From: an uncultured Duncaniella sp.
GTDB taxonomy: Bacteria > Bacteroidota > Bacteroidia > Bacteroidales > Muribaculaceae
Length of the DNA: 64,000 nucleotides
Assembly: GCF_910577345.1 (NCBI RefSeq)
Contig: NZ_CAJTMT010000006.1
Span: 62,001 to 126,000, forward strand
Direction of reading: 5' to 3'
Within the stretch, counting starts at the first letter, position 1. The number at the start of each line of letters is the position of its first letter. Under the pieces are notes generated by a model. It did not search any database. It saw only the letters and a program-made list of their open reading frames with translations, and was not told the DNA's origin. Positions 17,020 to 26,530 of the stretch are shown one piece after another. The translations under genes were made by a program, and so were the position numbers.

Positions 17020-17103
17020 GCAGGGACGTTTTTCAAAAACCTTCACATCATTCAACACCATTTTGTGTCGTCAGACATGAATGTTTCTGAAAAACGTCCC
17101 TGC
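17020..17103. repeat. Inverted-repeat element in the dgt-fimbrillin spacer
   Basis: Perfect 16-base arms gcagggacgtttttca (17020-17035) and its complement (17088-17103) enclose 52 bases with weaker internal pairing. The arms start with the same AGGGACG end as the MITE-like element at 56511-56706. It lies in the 318-base gap 16962-17279, which has no gene. Confidence 0.6.
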
Positions 17104-17279
17104 AAAACCTGATTGGGGCGAAGGGCTTGTAAGGGAAATCAGCTCATGGGCTACAGACCGACATTGATTTATATCTTTCTGTCCCTTATGCTCTTCTGCC
17201 CTGTTGGATCGAAATTAGCGGTCTCCGGGAATTTCAATCCAACTTCAGTCCCAATCTTAACAAAACTATATACTGATTC

Positions 17280-19145
17280 TTATTTTACCTCTTTCACGAG
17301 ACGGACGGCGCAGCCGAAGATACGGCTTGACTGTGTGTCGAGCTTGAACACTTTCGGGGTCACGTTTCCATCAAAACGGAAGATAGTGCTTGTATAGGCC
17401 TGTCCTGCGGTAGCTGTCCAATAGTAGCCGTCTGTTTTCGTATAGGAATTGGTTGTCACGGCAGTGTGGCCCGCTTCTGGGAGGAACACTACCTTGCCCG
17501 CAGCCTCAAGCGCCTTGAACTGCTCGCTTGTCAGCTTCACATAATCATAGTTGAAATACTGATAGTTGGTGCCGGTGAAGCTCAGGTTGTCCGAAAGGCT
17601 TGCGCTGACCGTTGCGCCATATTCCTTCAGCAGAGCGCTTGCCTCGGTCTTGTTGGTAGCATCAAGTATCATGCAACCGTAGAGCCCTGCCTTGTTGCTG
17701 TTGTTGGGATTGGCAATATCGGTGATTGTCGCGCCGGTCATGAAATATTTGCTCTGCAGATCCGACCAATCCGAGGAGAGGAGGGTGTAATAGTTGCCTC
17801 CATTGTTTTCCTGTTGCTCGTAGGCCGTGCCCCAGTCCATTGTCATCTCCTGAATGCCATATTCAAGATTGCTGCCGGTATAGCCCTGATTGCAGGTTTC
17901 ATTTTGTGTCGGATAATAATATCCCTGTGATGTTCCATTGATGGACTGTCCTGCATAAAGGGTCTTCTGGATGAAATATTCCGGAGCGTTGATGTCCTCT
18001 TCGAACTGTGTCGGGGTCTGCAGACGGTCGTTGTAGTAGGAGAAGTGCAGACCGGTGCAGCCGAAGCCGAAGAGGTCGATGTCGCTCTCCTTGGTGCCGA
18101 CGTATGAGCCGTTGGCGTATGCCCAGCCCTTCTTGCAGAGGAACGACCATTGCTCGTCGAGCAGATACCAGCGCTTCTCATTCACATTGTAGGCAAGATT
18201 GGCCTTGGTGAAACGGAATTTCTTATCCTTGACCTCAAACACGGGGCCGACTGCATCGCCGGGATCGGTGATAGGGTCAGGCTCGGTGGTCATTTCGACG
18301 GGGATACCGGAGATTGTACCGTCGGCGTTTGCCATGCGCACATATTCGCCTGCGGTCCATTTGCGTGAGGGCAGAGTGGCTGTATAGAGCTTTTCGCCGA
18401 TGGTGGTTGTGAATGTAAGGTCGGTTTCTCCGGGAAGGATTGTGAGCCAGAGGTCGGCCTCAGGATTGGCCACGGTGATTGTGGCGTTTTCTGCGTTGTC
18501 GGTGGTGATGCTGCCGTCGAGCCCGACATTGAGGATATTGGTGAGACCGGAACCGCTGACGGTGACAGTTTCGCCCGACCAGTCTGCGCCCTCAAACTGC
18601 AGATTGAAACGGCCAAAGGCTGTCGCGCGTTTGAGGACTACGCTCTCGGCTGTCGCGCTGCCGTAGGCGATGCTTACGTTTGACGATGCGCTGAAGAAGT
18701 CGTTGGCTGAGAGCGAAGCGAGTGTGCCCTCCTGCGAGGAGTAGTTGAGCATCACGGTGGATCCGATGCTTTCAGGGTCGGTTTCTGTCCCGAAGTAGAA
18801 GAAGTTGAAAGTTGATGTGCCTTCTTCTTCGGTCACTTCGATCTTGCCTTCAAACACGGCTTGGCTTTCGCCTGCGCCTGAGGTGAGGCTGAGGATGCCG
18901 AGTTTGGTTCCGTCGGTCGAGCTGACGACGATGCGGTCTCCGGCGGTCCAGAGGCAGTCGAGGTCGCCGTCGTTCTCTGCAATTACCGTGCGCGATGCGT
19001 CGGTTGATTTGCTGACGGTAATCTGCATGTCGACGCTGCGGGTTTCGCCTGCTGCTCTCGGCATGGTCGCATCGGTGGAGCATGAACTTATGCCCGCTGC
19101 CACGCAAAATGCTGATATATATATATTGGATTTTCTATGTTTCAT
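17280..19145 (-). CDS. Fimbrillin family lipoprotein with FISUMP-like C-terminus (fimbrillin 5)
   Basis: Predicted pilus subunit or surface adhesin. The 621 residues carry a lipoprotein signal with Cys22 (ISSC). The ~270-residue N-terminal half is of fimbrillin type, with GDLDCLWTAGDRIVVSS near 60-77 and KWTAGEYVRMANADGTISGI near 268-287; these motifs recur in the upstream paralogues. The C-terminal half ends with YYWTATA and RIFGCAVRLVKE, the ending seen in Fibrobacter succinogenes major paralogous (FISUMP) domains. It is the last of five tandem paralogues. A 242-base low-complexity spacer separates it from the preceding gene, so it may be transcribed separately. Confidence 0.8.
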   Translation of the reverse strand: MKHRKSNIYISAFCVAAGISSCSTDATMPRAAGETRSVDMQITVSKSTDASRTVIAENDGDLDCLWTAGDRIVVSSTDGTKLGILSLTSGAGESQAVFEGKIEVTEEEGTSTFNFFYFGTETDPESIGSTVMLNYSSQEGTLASLSANDFFSASSNVSIAYGSATAESVVLKRATAFGRFNLQFEGADWSGETVTVSGSGLTNILNVGLDGSITTDNAENATITVANPEADLWLTILPGETDLTFTTTIGEKLYTATLPSRKWTAGEYVRMANADGTISGIPVEMTTEPDPITDPGDAVGPVFEVKDKKFRFTKANLAYNVNEKRWYLLDEQWSFLCKKGWAYANGSYVGTKESDIDLFGFGCTGLHFSYYNDRLQTPTQFEEDINAPEYFIQKTLYAGQSINGTSQGYYYPTQNETCNQGYTGSNLEYGIQEMTMDWGTAYEQQENNGGNYYTLLSSDWSDLQSKYFMTGATITDIANPNNSNKAGLYGCMILDATNKTEASALLKEYGATVSASLSDNLSFTGTNYQYFNYDYVKLTSEQFKALEAAGKVVFLPEAGHTAVTTNSYTKTDGYYWTATAGQAYTSTIFRFDGNVTPKVFKLDTQSSRIFGCAVRLVKEVK

Positions 19146-19387
19146 TTTGATTGGGGAGTTGAGTTGTGAGTTGTGGGTTTTGAGTTTTTAGTTTTGAGTT
19201 GTGGGGTGGAGGGCTGAAATGCTTTGAGTTTGGAGTTTCAAGTTGAGGGGTTGTGGATTTGCTCAGTTAATTCTTGCGTCTGATGTTCTCGTCTGTGACA
19301 ATGCTGACAACTGACAACTCAAAACTGATAATAAAAATGAATACCCGCCCTCCTGAATTGTTATTATTGCGGAATTGTTAATGACGA
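19146..19387 (-). repeat. Low-complexity short-period repeats in a fimbrillin leader
   Basis: Directly upstream of the fimbrillin start, the minus strand reads as degenerate repeats of aactcaaaac/aactcacaact type, six or more units within about 60 bases. Another cluster, acaactgacaactcaaaact on the plus strand, lies near 19308. No gene is present. Confidence 0.5.
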
Positions 19388-21550
19388 TTATTTAGAATAG
19401 TCGCGGACAGGACGGATGGCGTAGCCCATGACTGGGTCAGCATTATCCATTTTGAGGCATGATGCCAAAACAAGTGTGGCATTTGAGGTATTTTTGTTAT
19501 TGTATTTTTCTTTTGCCTCGAACTTAAATGCACGACCTTTTTCGTTAACCCAGTAGCCTCCAAATGCGGGATTGGCATTGTTGACATCGGCTGGCCCTAT
19601 GAGCATCCAGCTCCAATTATTGTAAGCTCCAATTCCCTGTTGTATTCCACTCCAATCCACAACGCCTCGGCTGCTTGGACGAACAATCAGAGTTTCATTT
19701 GCGAAGCTCATACCATCAGAAAGTGCGATAAATGGCTGGATTGCTCCGGTGAATGGGAATTCACGTACCACTTTGTCGGTTGTGTGCTGATCCCAGAACA
19801 GTGATGTGAGCTGGCTGCTTGATGTGATTGTTGCATCAACCACCACACACTCAATTGTTATGGCATTGGCTGAGTAAAGCCATCTTATAGCGTAGCGCAC
19901 ACCGGCTGAATTCTCACGGACTTCTGAGAAGTTGTTTAGGTTTGTTGCTAGGTTGGTTGTATTGTCGATGCCAGAGCCTTCGGGTGCAATTTCTGCAAAT
20001 TCCTCGGCTGATGGCAAGCGCCATCCTTCGGGGCAGGGGTTAGTGTTCTCATAACCACATGCAACGGCACGTTCACCCCATGTGCTGCCTCCGTTGCCAA
20101 ACGATGCCAGCCAGTAGTCGGAATTATAATTCTGGCTTTCCATGCCGTAATAAAGATTTCCATAGCCCATGTAGCGGCCTCCCATTGTACCATCCATAAA
20201 GTATTGGCTTGTATGGGCTTTCAGCTCTGCCAATGTATTGTAGGAACGTGGAGCATCGTAATAAAGCATATAATTGGGGTCGTTGGGCGTGTAGCGCATT
20301 TCTGTGCCACATTCCATAAACATATTGCTCGGATTATATACGTAATAGTCAAAAAAATAATCGGGGGCGTTGTCTTTATTGCGTTCACCCATGGCATCTA
20401 TATAGTTGGAGAATTCGAAGTTAATACTTGCTTCGAAGCTAGTGCCCTTATAGAAACTGAGGTTATCGATGAAGCCATGGTTACGGCCCCACTGATAGAG
20501 GGCGCCGTTATCACCTTCAGCAGCAAATTTGTTTGTCTCAGCACCATCGCGGGTAAGGTTGTATTTCGCCCACTTGGCGAGGGGGTTGTTGAGGGGTTCG
20601 CCATATTCGTTGGTTTCGCCGTTGTCGTCGCCGCCTGTGGATGTGGGGGTCATTTCGACGGGGATGCCGGCGAAGGTGCCATCGTCGAGGGTGGCGCGGA
20701 CATATTCGTTGGCCTTCCACTGGCGCTCGGCGAGTGTGCCGGTGTAGGTGGTCTCACCCGCAGTCACGGTGAAAGTCAGCGAAGTGGTGTAGGGAGCCGA
20801 GGCAGGGAGGATTGTGAGCCACACTTCATGGTCATATCCGGTGTCGAATGTCGTGACTATTTTGTTTGTAGAGGGAGTATCGAAATTACTTTCTAGTTTG
20901 AGTCCGAAATTGCCTACAGTGTGGAGGAATGAGCCTGTAACAGTGATTTCAGCGTCGAGAGGCACAACAACGCCCTCAGGGAAGTTGAGATGGAAACGAC
21001 CGAAGGCGGTTCTACGCGTGAGTTTGAGATTATAGTTTGTAGTGATTACGTCTCCGGTGAGGGTTATGCCTACCTGACCCGTGAGAAAGTCATAGTCAGA
21101 GAGTGAGCTGAGCGTACCAGGCTGTGTTGAGAAGTCGTGAATATAGGTAGTAGTCACGGTAGTGGGGTCAACCTGTGTGCCGAAGTAATGCACATTCACA
21201 TAGGTTGTGTTGATTTTGTTGGCATCGACCTGACCGGTGAAAGTGGCGGTTGCCTGTCCGGCTCCGTCGGAGAGGGTGAGGACACCGGCGGGAGTGCCGT
21301 CGGCTGTCGCGATGAGCACCCGGTCGTTTTCATCCCAGAGGCAAGTGAGGTCACCTCCGTTTTCAACGAGGGTGGTGCGCGAACCGTTGAGGTCGTCGTC
21401 AAGACCACCTTTTGCAAGTGTTACAGTCATTTCTACCATACGAGCCTCGGCATCGGAACCAAAGCCGTCAAAATCTTCGTTGCTGCAAGAGCAGAGGGCA
21501 GAGGCGCCCACGGCGGAGAGTAGCAAGTAATTTTTCAGTGAAAATGTCAT
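19388..21550 (-). CDS. Fimbrillin family lipoprotein with FISUMP-like domain (fimbrillin 4)
   Basis: Largest of the five paralogues (720 residues). The lipoprotein signal MTFSLKNYLLLSAVGASALC leads to Cys22. The N-terminal half shares GGDLTCLWDENDRVLIATADG and QWKANEYVRATLDDGTFAGI with its neighbours. The C-terminal half carries NPLAKWAKYNLT, LYQWGRNHGFID and NPCPEGWRLPSAEEFAEIAP, the typical FISUMP signature (PxGWRLPTxxE), and ends AIRPVRDYSK. Its start follows a terminator-like hairpin at 21739-21785, so expression may be partly independent of fimbrillin 3. Likely a surface-exposed accessory or tip subunit; the ligand is unknown. Confidence 0.82.
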   Translation of the reverse strand: MTFSLKNYLLLSAVGASALCSCSNEDFDGFGSDAEARMVEMTVTLAKGGLDDDLNGSRTTLVENGGDLTCLWDENDRVLIATADGTPAGVLTLSDGAGQATATFTGQVDANKINTTYVNVHYFGTQVDPTTVTTTYIHDFSTQPGTLSSLSDYDFLTGQVGITLTGDVITTNYNLKLTRRTAFGRFHLNFPEGVVVPLDAEITVTGSFLHTVGNFGLKLESNFDTPSTNKIVTTFDTGYDHEVWLTILPASAPYTTSLTFTVTAGETTYTGTLAERQWKANEYVRATLDDGTFAGIPVEMTPTSTGGDDNGETNEYGEPLNNPLAKWAKYNLTRDGAETNKFAAEGDNGALYQWGRNHGFIDNLSFYKGTSFEASINFEFSNYIDAMGERNKDNAPDYFFDYYVYNPSNMFMECGTEMRYTPNDPNYMLYYDAPRSYNTLAELKAHTSQYFMDGTMGGRYMGYGNLYYGMESQNYNSDYWLASFGNGGSTWGERAVACGYENTNPCPEGWRLPSAEEFAEIAPEGSGIDNTTNLATNLNNFSEVRENSAGVRYAIRWLYSANAITIECVVVDATITSSSQLTSLFWDQHTTDKVVREFPFTGAIQPFIALSDGMSFANETLIVRPSSRGVVDWSGIQQGIGAYNNWSWMLIGPADVNNANPAFGGYWVNEKGRAFKFEAKEKYNNKNTSNATLVLASCLKMDNADPVMGYAIRPVRDYSK

Positions 21551-21738
21551 GATTGGTATATAGTATGATTTAAAATATTGATGATCAGATTAATCTACTA
21601 TACGGGAGCAGAGTGCACGGATAATCGCCTGACCCGGCGATAGGGTATATATTGTTTTCTAATTATTGTCGGATAGAAGTGGAAGAGAGATAAATGCCCG
21701 GAGAGTGGATGGGGTAGGAGATAATGATGTTTGGAAAA

Positions 21739-21785
21739 ATCGTCCGGATAGGGACGGAAAGTATATCCAATTCCTTCCGGACGAT
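21739..21785 (-). terminator. Terminator after fimbrillin 3
   Basis: Perfect 10-bp arms atcgtccgga (21739-21748) and tccggacgat (21776-21785). Read on the minus strand, the hairpin is followed by TTTTT. It lies 25 bases past the fimbrillin 3 stop and separates fimbrillins 1-3 from 4 and 5. Confidence 0.7.
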
Positions 21786-21809
21786 AATGAATTAATTATT
21801 AATGAATAA

Positions 21810-23708
21810 TTAGTCAGCTTTGATACAACGGATATTAGCTCCCATCGGGCTATCATACTGAGAAAGATAATATCCAAGAGTGTAACCGGATGAATTATTG
21901 AAGATTATGGAGAATATTCCCTGAACAGCGTCAGAGGTCCAATAGAATCCACCATAATTCATGTAATTATCAGTCACGGAAACGAGTACAGTGCCATTAG
22001 TCTGGACGGAACCATAATATGTGCCCCAAGCCATAGGACGGGCAGTATAATGGGTTGAAACAACGCCGCTTGATGTTAACTGCCAAAGGTTGCGGTGGGC
22101 ATTGATATATCCGTTGCCTTTGAAGTAACGACTTACCACGTTTTCATCAGACCAGTCAACGGCATCAAGATTGTCAAGGTTTTTATCCACAACGAGACAC
22201 TCGATGTGGAGGTATGAATACCTGCTGGCGGTAGTCTTTGACCAACGGAAAGCACATTTAGTACCATCGGCGAGAGTCTTGAACTGAGACAGAGTGCTCC
22301 ATGCATTGGACCCCGAGTTGCCGGCCTTACCGTCAATGGCAGGGAGAATTTCCTTGTATTCAGCAACAGTAGGCAGACGCCATCCTGCGGGAGAGGGATC
22401 CTCGTTCACATAGCCCATCGACTTGGCGCGCTCATTCCAGGTCTGACCGCGTGACGGGGTAGTATAGTCACCGCCATGGTTGTTGTCGATAAAGAAATAA
22501 TCCGTATAATTGGTGAAATTTATGCTTGTGGCATAATATGTTGGCACCACAGTAGTCGAACCGGTACCGGGATAAATATTACGGTTGGCGGCCATATCGC
22601 TACGCTCAACACCATATTTTGACTGAGCATCAGCTACACTTGAGAAACCATGGTTGCGGCCGAACTGATAGTAATAGCCGGTTATTGTGGGATCACCTGT
22701 AAATGTACCTGTTGCACTTGCACCTGAACCTACACGTTGGAGGTCAGACTCAGCCCACTTTGCAAGGGGGTTCTTGCTGTGGTCAACTACGCCGGGAGCA
22801 TCGTAAGTCCAATCAGTAATCTTAACAGGAGTATTGTTTTCATCTGCGCGGACATACTCAGTGGCCTTCCATGCGTGTGAGCCGAGGGTTGCGGTGTAAG
22901 TAACATCATCCTTGACAACAGTGAACTTCAATTCGCATGTCTGGGGCACCATAGCAAGCCAGAAGTCATTGCCGGCTTTGGCTTTTGTAATGGTGATCTG
23001 ACGGTCATTGGAGTTGGTTGATGATGTCGGATAGTTGATGTTGTAAGAGAAGTGATTGAGCAGTGTACCATCGTTGGGTTCAGTGATAGTAATCACATCA
23101 CCGGCAGCGAGGGTTACGTTGTCGGGGAGGGCGAGCTCAAAATAACCGTAGCCGAGATAACGTGTGAGGGTGGTAGAAGCTGTGGCAGTTCCGTCAATCA
23201 CGTTGAGGTCGAGATCATAGCTGGTGAGGAAGTCACGTCCTGTTGAGAGGGTGCCATCCTGATTGGCAATATCGAAAGTGATGCTACCCTTTGATGTTGC
23301 GAGGTCATCGTTGTAGGCCGAGCCGAGATAAGACACATTGATTTTGGTGCATCCTTCAGGCACTGTTACAGTACCCTGGAATACACCTGTGGGTGTGTCC
23401 TGACCCTCCACGATTTCAATCACACCAAGAGTCTGATATTCTGAAACGGGAGTTCTTTCAGTGAGGTTGGTAACCACGAGTTTGTCTCCTGCCGACCAGT
23501 TTGTGACGAGGTCGCCGTCTGTCACCTCAAACCAAGTGCGGGACTGGCGGCTGTCGCCCTCACCACGGTTGGCGTTGATGGTGAGAAGCACCTGACGCTC
23601 ACCGCTGCCTGCCACCTGTCCGAAGTCCTCCTCGCTCTGACATGAGGTCAGAGTGATGGCCGAGCCAAGGAGCAGGGCTGAGGCTGTGTATATAAAGTTT
23701 TTAGTCAT
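21810..23708 (-). CDS. Fimbrillin family lipoprotein with FISUMP-like domain (fimbrillin 3)
   Basis: Pilus-subunit-like lipoprotein of 632 residues with lipobox LTSC (Cys23). The fimbrillin-type N-terminal part shows GDLVTNWSAGDKLVVTNLTE near 65-84 and HAWKATEYVRADENNTPVKI near 280-300. The C-terminal part resembles fimbrillin 4: NPLAKWAESDLQRV, YYQFGRNHGFSS and DPSPAGWRLPTVAEYKEILP, ending GANIRCIKAD. That is a FISUMP-type domain, which in other Bacteroidetes surface proteins is joined to pilin-like or lipoprotein N-termini. It starts 41 bases after fimbrillin 2 and is probably co-transcribed with it, ending at its own terminator. Confidence 0.82.
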   Translation of the reverse strand: MTKNFIYTASALLLGSAITLTSCQSEEDFGQVAGSGERQVLLTINANRGEGDSRQSRTWFEVTDGDLVTNWSAGDKLVVTNLTERTPVSEYQTLGVIEIVEGQDTPTGVFQGTVTVPEGCTKINVSYLGSAYNDDLATSKGSITFDIANQDGTLSTGRDFLTSYDLDLNVIDGTATASTTLTRYLGYGYFELALPDNVTLAAGDVITITEPNDGTLLNHFSYNINYPTSSTNSNDRQITITKAKAGNDFWLAMVPQTCELKFTVVKDDVTYTATLGSHAWKATEYVRADENNTPVKITDWTYDAPGVVDHSKNPLAKWAESDLQRVGSGASATGTFTGDPTITGYYYQFGRNHGFSSVADAQSKYGVERSDMAANRNIYPGTGSTTVVPTYYATSINFTNYTDYFFIDNNHGGDYTTPSRGQTWNERAKSMGYVNEDPSPAGWRLPTVAEYKEILPAIDGKAGNSGSNAWSTLSQFKTLADGTKCAFRWSKTTASRYSYLHIECLVVDKNLDNLDAVDWSDENVVSRYFKGNGYINAHRNLWQLTSSGVVSTHYTARPMAWGTYYGSVQTNGTVLVSVTDNYMNYGGFYWTSDAVQGIFSIIFNNSSGYTLGYYLSQYDSPMGANIRCIKAD

Positions 23709-23749
23709 GGAATTTTCAAATTTTTTAAGTTGTCAATTTCAGACTTTGA

Positions 23750-25426
23750 TTAATAACCAGTACCGGTGCTGCCGGGAGCGGTGATAGTACCCTCAGAAGT
23801 TTTCTTCTTAAGCACGGGGTAAACAGTCTTTTCCTGGATGTCCTTGCCGCCGGTTGAAATCTCGTTGCCGGGTGTGTATTTGGCTACGGTAGCGTTGGCC
23901 TCGTCAGCCCAACCGATAAGTTCATAACCTGCAGGTGCGGTATATTCATAGTCAGCCTCTTCACAATAGAAAATCCAAGGAGTCTGGCCGGAGGCAGGAT
24001 AGAACTGCTGTGCTTTACCATATACGCCTTTCTCACCATAGTTGAGAGTGTATGTGGTGTGTTTCCACTGCTCATCCCAGATAGCGTAAACTTCCTTTAC
24101 GATCTCGGGATATTCGAAAGTTACGGAAGTGATGGCAGTCGTAGCGTCAGCAGATGCACCCCAACCCATGAACTTATAGTTTTCGCGTGTGGGAGTATCA
24201 AAGTTGCTGAGATCAAAGGTGTAAGGCCATGTGTGGTTGTACTCAACGGCTGTCTGCTTGGTAGTGGTACCATCGTTGTTCCAAGCAATTACGGTCATAT
24301 TCTCAGCCTTAGCAGCTTCCCATACAGCATAGAGGGTCTTTTCAGTTTCGGGGCGGTTGAGGGTGAATTCCTGACCGGCAGTGTAGACAACAGCGCCGTT
24401 CTCAGCCTCAGCCCAACCGAGGAAGTTGAAAGCATCTTTCTCAGGACCTGCAATTGCAGTGAAAGTCATAGAGGGAGCGAAGCTGTTTTCTTTCTGAGTG
24501 TCAACTACCTTTTCACCATCCATGTAAGTTACAGTCCATTCGCCATTCTCAGAGAAATAAACATCCTTACCGTGAGCAGGATTGCCACCGCAGATAAAGT
24601 CGTTGGGTTCATATTCTGTGGCGGGGAGAGTGGCACGATATGTTTTCTCTCCAACTGTTACGTTAAACTCAGGAGCGATTCCGTTAGCAGGCAGGAACAC
24701 CATGAAAGCGCTACCTGTGGTGCCGTCCCATTCGGGATGAATGGCGATGGCGCCTTCTGCAACATTGGTGAAAGAAGCGTCACTGAAGTTGAGAGTGAAG
24801 CTGTTGCTTACTTTTGCTCCGGCAACTGAAACATTCTCGTCGGTTGCGTTTACACCTTCGGGGAGGTGGAAGTAGAAGTGAGCATAGGTCATGAGGCTCT
24901 TAACCTGGAACTTGATATTGACCTGACCGTCGGTAGAGCGTTCAAGTTCGGCATCGGCGTGCATGAAACCGTAGTCGGTAAGGTTCTCGTGGGCGGTCAG
25001 CTGATCGGCGATGTTGAAGGACATGTCGTATGCCACACCGCTAAGACCTGATTTTACATTCTGTCCGAGATAGTAAACATGAACTTTCTGGTCGGTTGGC
25101 TTGGTACGGAGGTTACCTTGAAAATCTCCATAATTACTGTCGGCACCGCTTGTAAGTGTCATTACGCCGATGTTGCGTTCACCGTCTTCGCTTAAAACAA
25201 CAATCTGGTCGCCTTCGCTCCAGTTGAATTTAACTGAATTGTTGGTTACAGGGAATGAAGTTCTTGATTCAGGGCCAAAGCTACCGGTGGCGGTGGCCAT
25301 CACGGTCTGAAATTCTTCTGTACCTGCATTGACCATCTCATCGTCCTGGCAGGAAGTTAGGCAGACTGATGAAGCGAATGCAGCGAGACAGGAGAGTGAA
25401 AACAATAATTTTTTCATTGGTTTCAA
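23750..25426 (-). CDS. Fimbrillin family lipoprotein with InlB-type repeats (fimbrillin 2)
   Basis: 558 residues with lipobox LTSC (Cys26). The first ~290 residues are fimbrillin-like, with KFNWSEGDQIVVLSEDGERN near 68-87. The C-terminal half instead carries about three Listeria-Bacteroides (InlB B-type) repeats marked by FNFLGWAEAENG, YKFMGWGASADA and YELIGWADEANA, each followed by YTxGxEF- and LYAVW-like strands. InlB-type repeats are beta-grasp surface modules. The same repeats occur in fimbrillin 1, so these two form a subgroup distinct from the FISUMP-bearing 3-5. A hairpin at 25444-25468 separates it from fimbrillin 1. Confidence 0.82.
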   Translation of the reverse strand: MKPMKKLLFSLSCLAAFASSVCLTSCQDDEMVNAGTEEFQTVMATATGSFGPESRTSFPVTNNSVKFNWSEGDQIVVLSEDGERNIGVMTLTSGADSNYGDFQGNLRTKPTDQKVHVYYLGQNVKSGLSGVAYDMSFNIADQLTAHENLTDYGFMHADAELERSTDGQVNIKFQVKSLMTYAHFYFHLPEGVNATDENVSVAGAKVSNSFTLNFSDASFTNVAEGAIAIHPEWDGTTGSAFMVFLPANGIAPEFNVTVGEKTYRATLPATEYEPNDFICGGNPAHGKDVYFSENGEWTVTYMDGEKVVDTQKENSFAPSMTFTAIAGPEKDAFNFLGWAEAENGAVVYTAGQEFTLNRPETEKTLYAVWEAAKAENMTVIAWNNDGTTTKQTAVEYNHTWPYTFDLSNFDTPTRENYKFMGWGASADATTAITSVTFEYPEIVKEVYAIWDEQWKHTTYTLNYGEKGVYGKAQQFYPASGQTPWIFYCEEADYEYTAPAGYELIGWADEANATVAKYTPGNEISTGGKDIQEKTVYPVLKKKTSEGTITAPGSTGTGY

Positions 25427-25443
25427 ATTGATTTATTAGTGAA

Positions 25444-25468
25444 GCCTGGAGCTTAGAATGCTCCAGGC
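25444..25468 (-). promoter_or_regulatory. Intercistronic hairpin between fimbrillins 1 and 2
   Basis: A 9-bp perfect stem gcctggagc/gctccaggc with a 7-base loop, without a T run. It could stabilise the upstream message or partly terminate it, giving unequal levels of the two subunits. Confidence 0.5.
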
Positions 25469-25498
25469 ACAACTTGGATAGGTTAAATTATCAACTTA

Positions 25499-26530
25499 TT
25501 ATTTGATGTTGGGGTCGTCACCACCACCGCCGCTACCGGCGGTTGTCTCACGATAAACAGCGTAGAGTGTCATGCTTTTGCTCGCCTTGAAGTTGCGGTA
25601 GCCAGGATTATAGAGACCTTCTACATCGGGGTCGTTGGCACCGATAATTTTCTGCGCGGGAGGAGTTGTGAGCCAGCCTTCCAAAGAGTAAGATTCATCG
25701 GCGGTGGTAACATCGGCGTTGGTGGGCAGTGTGAAAGTCGCTTCTTCACCGTAGTTTACAGTCTTTGTGATAGAAGCGATGGTGTTCTCACCATTGGTGT
25801 CGAAGGAAAGAGTGATCTCAACAGTAGCTACTTCAAATACAGGGTAGTAGGTGATTGTGGGGTTCTCAACAGTTGCTTCGAATACGATTTCTGTATTGGG
25901 GGCAACGGTAGCTTCAGTAGCGTCGGGAGTAGTTGCCCAGCCGAGGAAGTTGTGGCCTTCCTTAACGGGAGACTCGGGAGTGAGCTTAAGGGTAGCGGAA
26001 GCTTCGGTAGTGGTTTTGCTTACTTTCTGGTCGCCTACAGTGAGGGTGAAGGTGTACTCATCAGCGAATACAGGATAGTAAGTCTTTGTGGGGTTTTCGC
26101 TTGTGAGGGTTACTTCGTAAGCGGCACCGGCTGCGAGGACAACCTCGCCACCTTCTGTCTCAGCCCAGCCGAGGAACTTCTTGCCTTCAGCGGTAGCTTC
26201 GGGAGCGTTGCCTGAGAAAACGAACTCGTTGGCAGTAGAAGTCTTCACGATGGGAGAGTTGCCCTGGAATGTGAGGGTGTATTCCTTGGTCTGCTGAACT
26301 GCACCTGTGCCGTTCCACTCAGTTTCGCCCCAGCTGTCGGCGGGTACGAAGTCGTCGACGCTAACCTCGTAAGAGATCTTGCCACCGAGGACGGGTTCGG
26401 GATTTTCGGGATCGGGAGTGTAACCACCGTTGCCACCATCTTCGAAGATGAAAGTGTAGATGTAGCGCACGCCCTGCTTCCAGAGAATGTCGGCGGGAAT
26501 AACGGCCTGCGTGATGCCCTTGTAGTTCAT
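25499..26530 (-). CDS. Fimbrillin 1, C-terminal part (downstream of frameshift), InlB-type repeats
   Basis: Continuation of the gene whose N-terminal part is 26361-27398, displaced by one reading frame. The conserved text resumes at an ATG codon at 26530 (MNYKGITQAVIPADILWKQG, then GGYTPDPENPEP). It then runs through InlB-type repeats (FLGWAETEGGEVV, FLGWATTPDATEA, each ending YYPVF) and finishes with LYAVYRETTAG and a Gly-rich stretch. About 343 residues. The frame stays open some 117 bases further upstream, but that part is out-of-frame reading of the N-terminal half and is not real. Together the halves would make a ~632-residue fimbrillin family protein, probably the first and perhaps major subunit. 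Confidence 0.7.
   Translation of the reverse strand: MNYKGITQAVIPADILWKQGVRYIYTFIFEDGGNGGYTPDPENPEPVLGGKISYEVSVDDFVPADSWGETEWNGTGAVQQTKEYTLTFQGNSPIVKTSTANEFVFSGNAPEATAEGKKFLGWAETEGGEVVLAAGAAYEVTLTSENPTKTYYPVFADEYTFTLTVGDQKVSKTTTEASATLKLTPESPVKEGHNFLGWATTPDATEATVAPNTEIVFEATVENPTITYYPVFEVATVEITLSFDTNGENTIASITKTVNYGEEATFTLPTNADVTTADESYSLEGWLTTPPAQKIIGANDPDVEGLYNPGYRNFKASKSMTLYAVYRETTAGSGGGGDDPNIK

Noticed and set aside
20204..20896. 230-codon plus-strand frame
   Set aside because: Antisense to fimbrillin 4.
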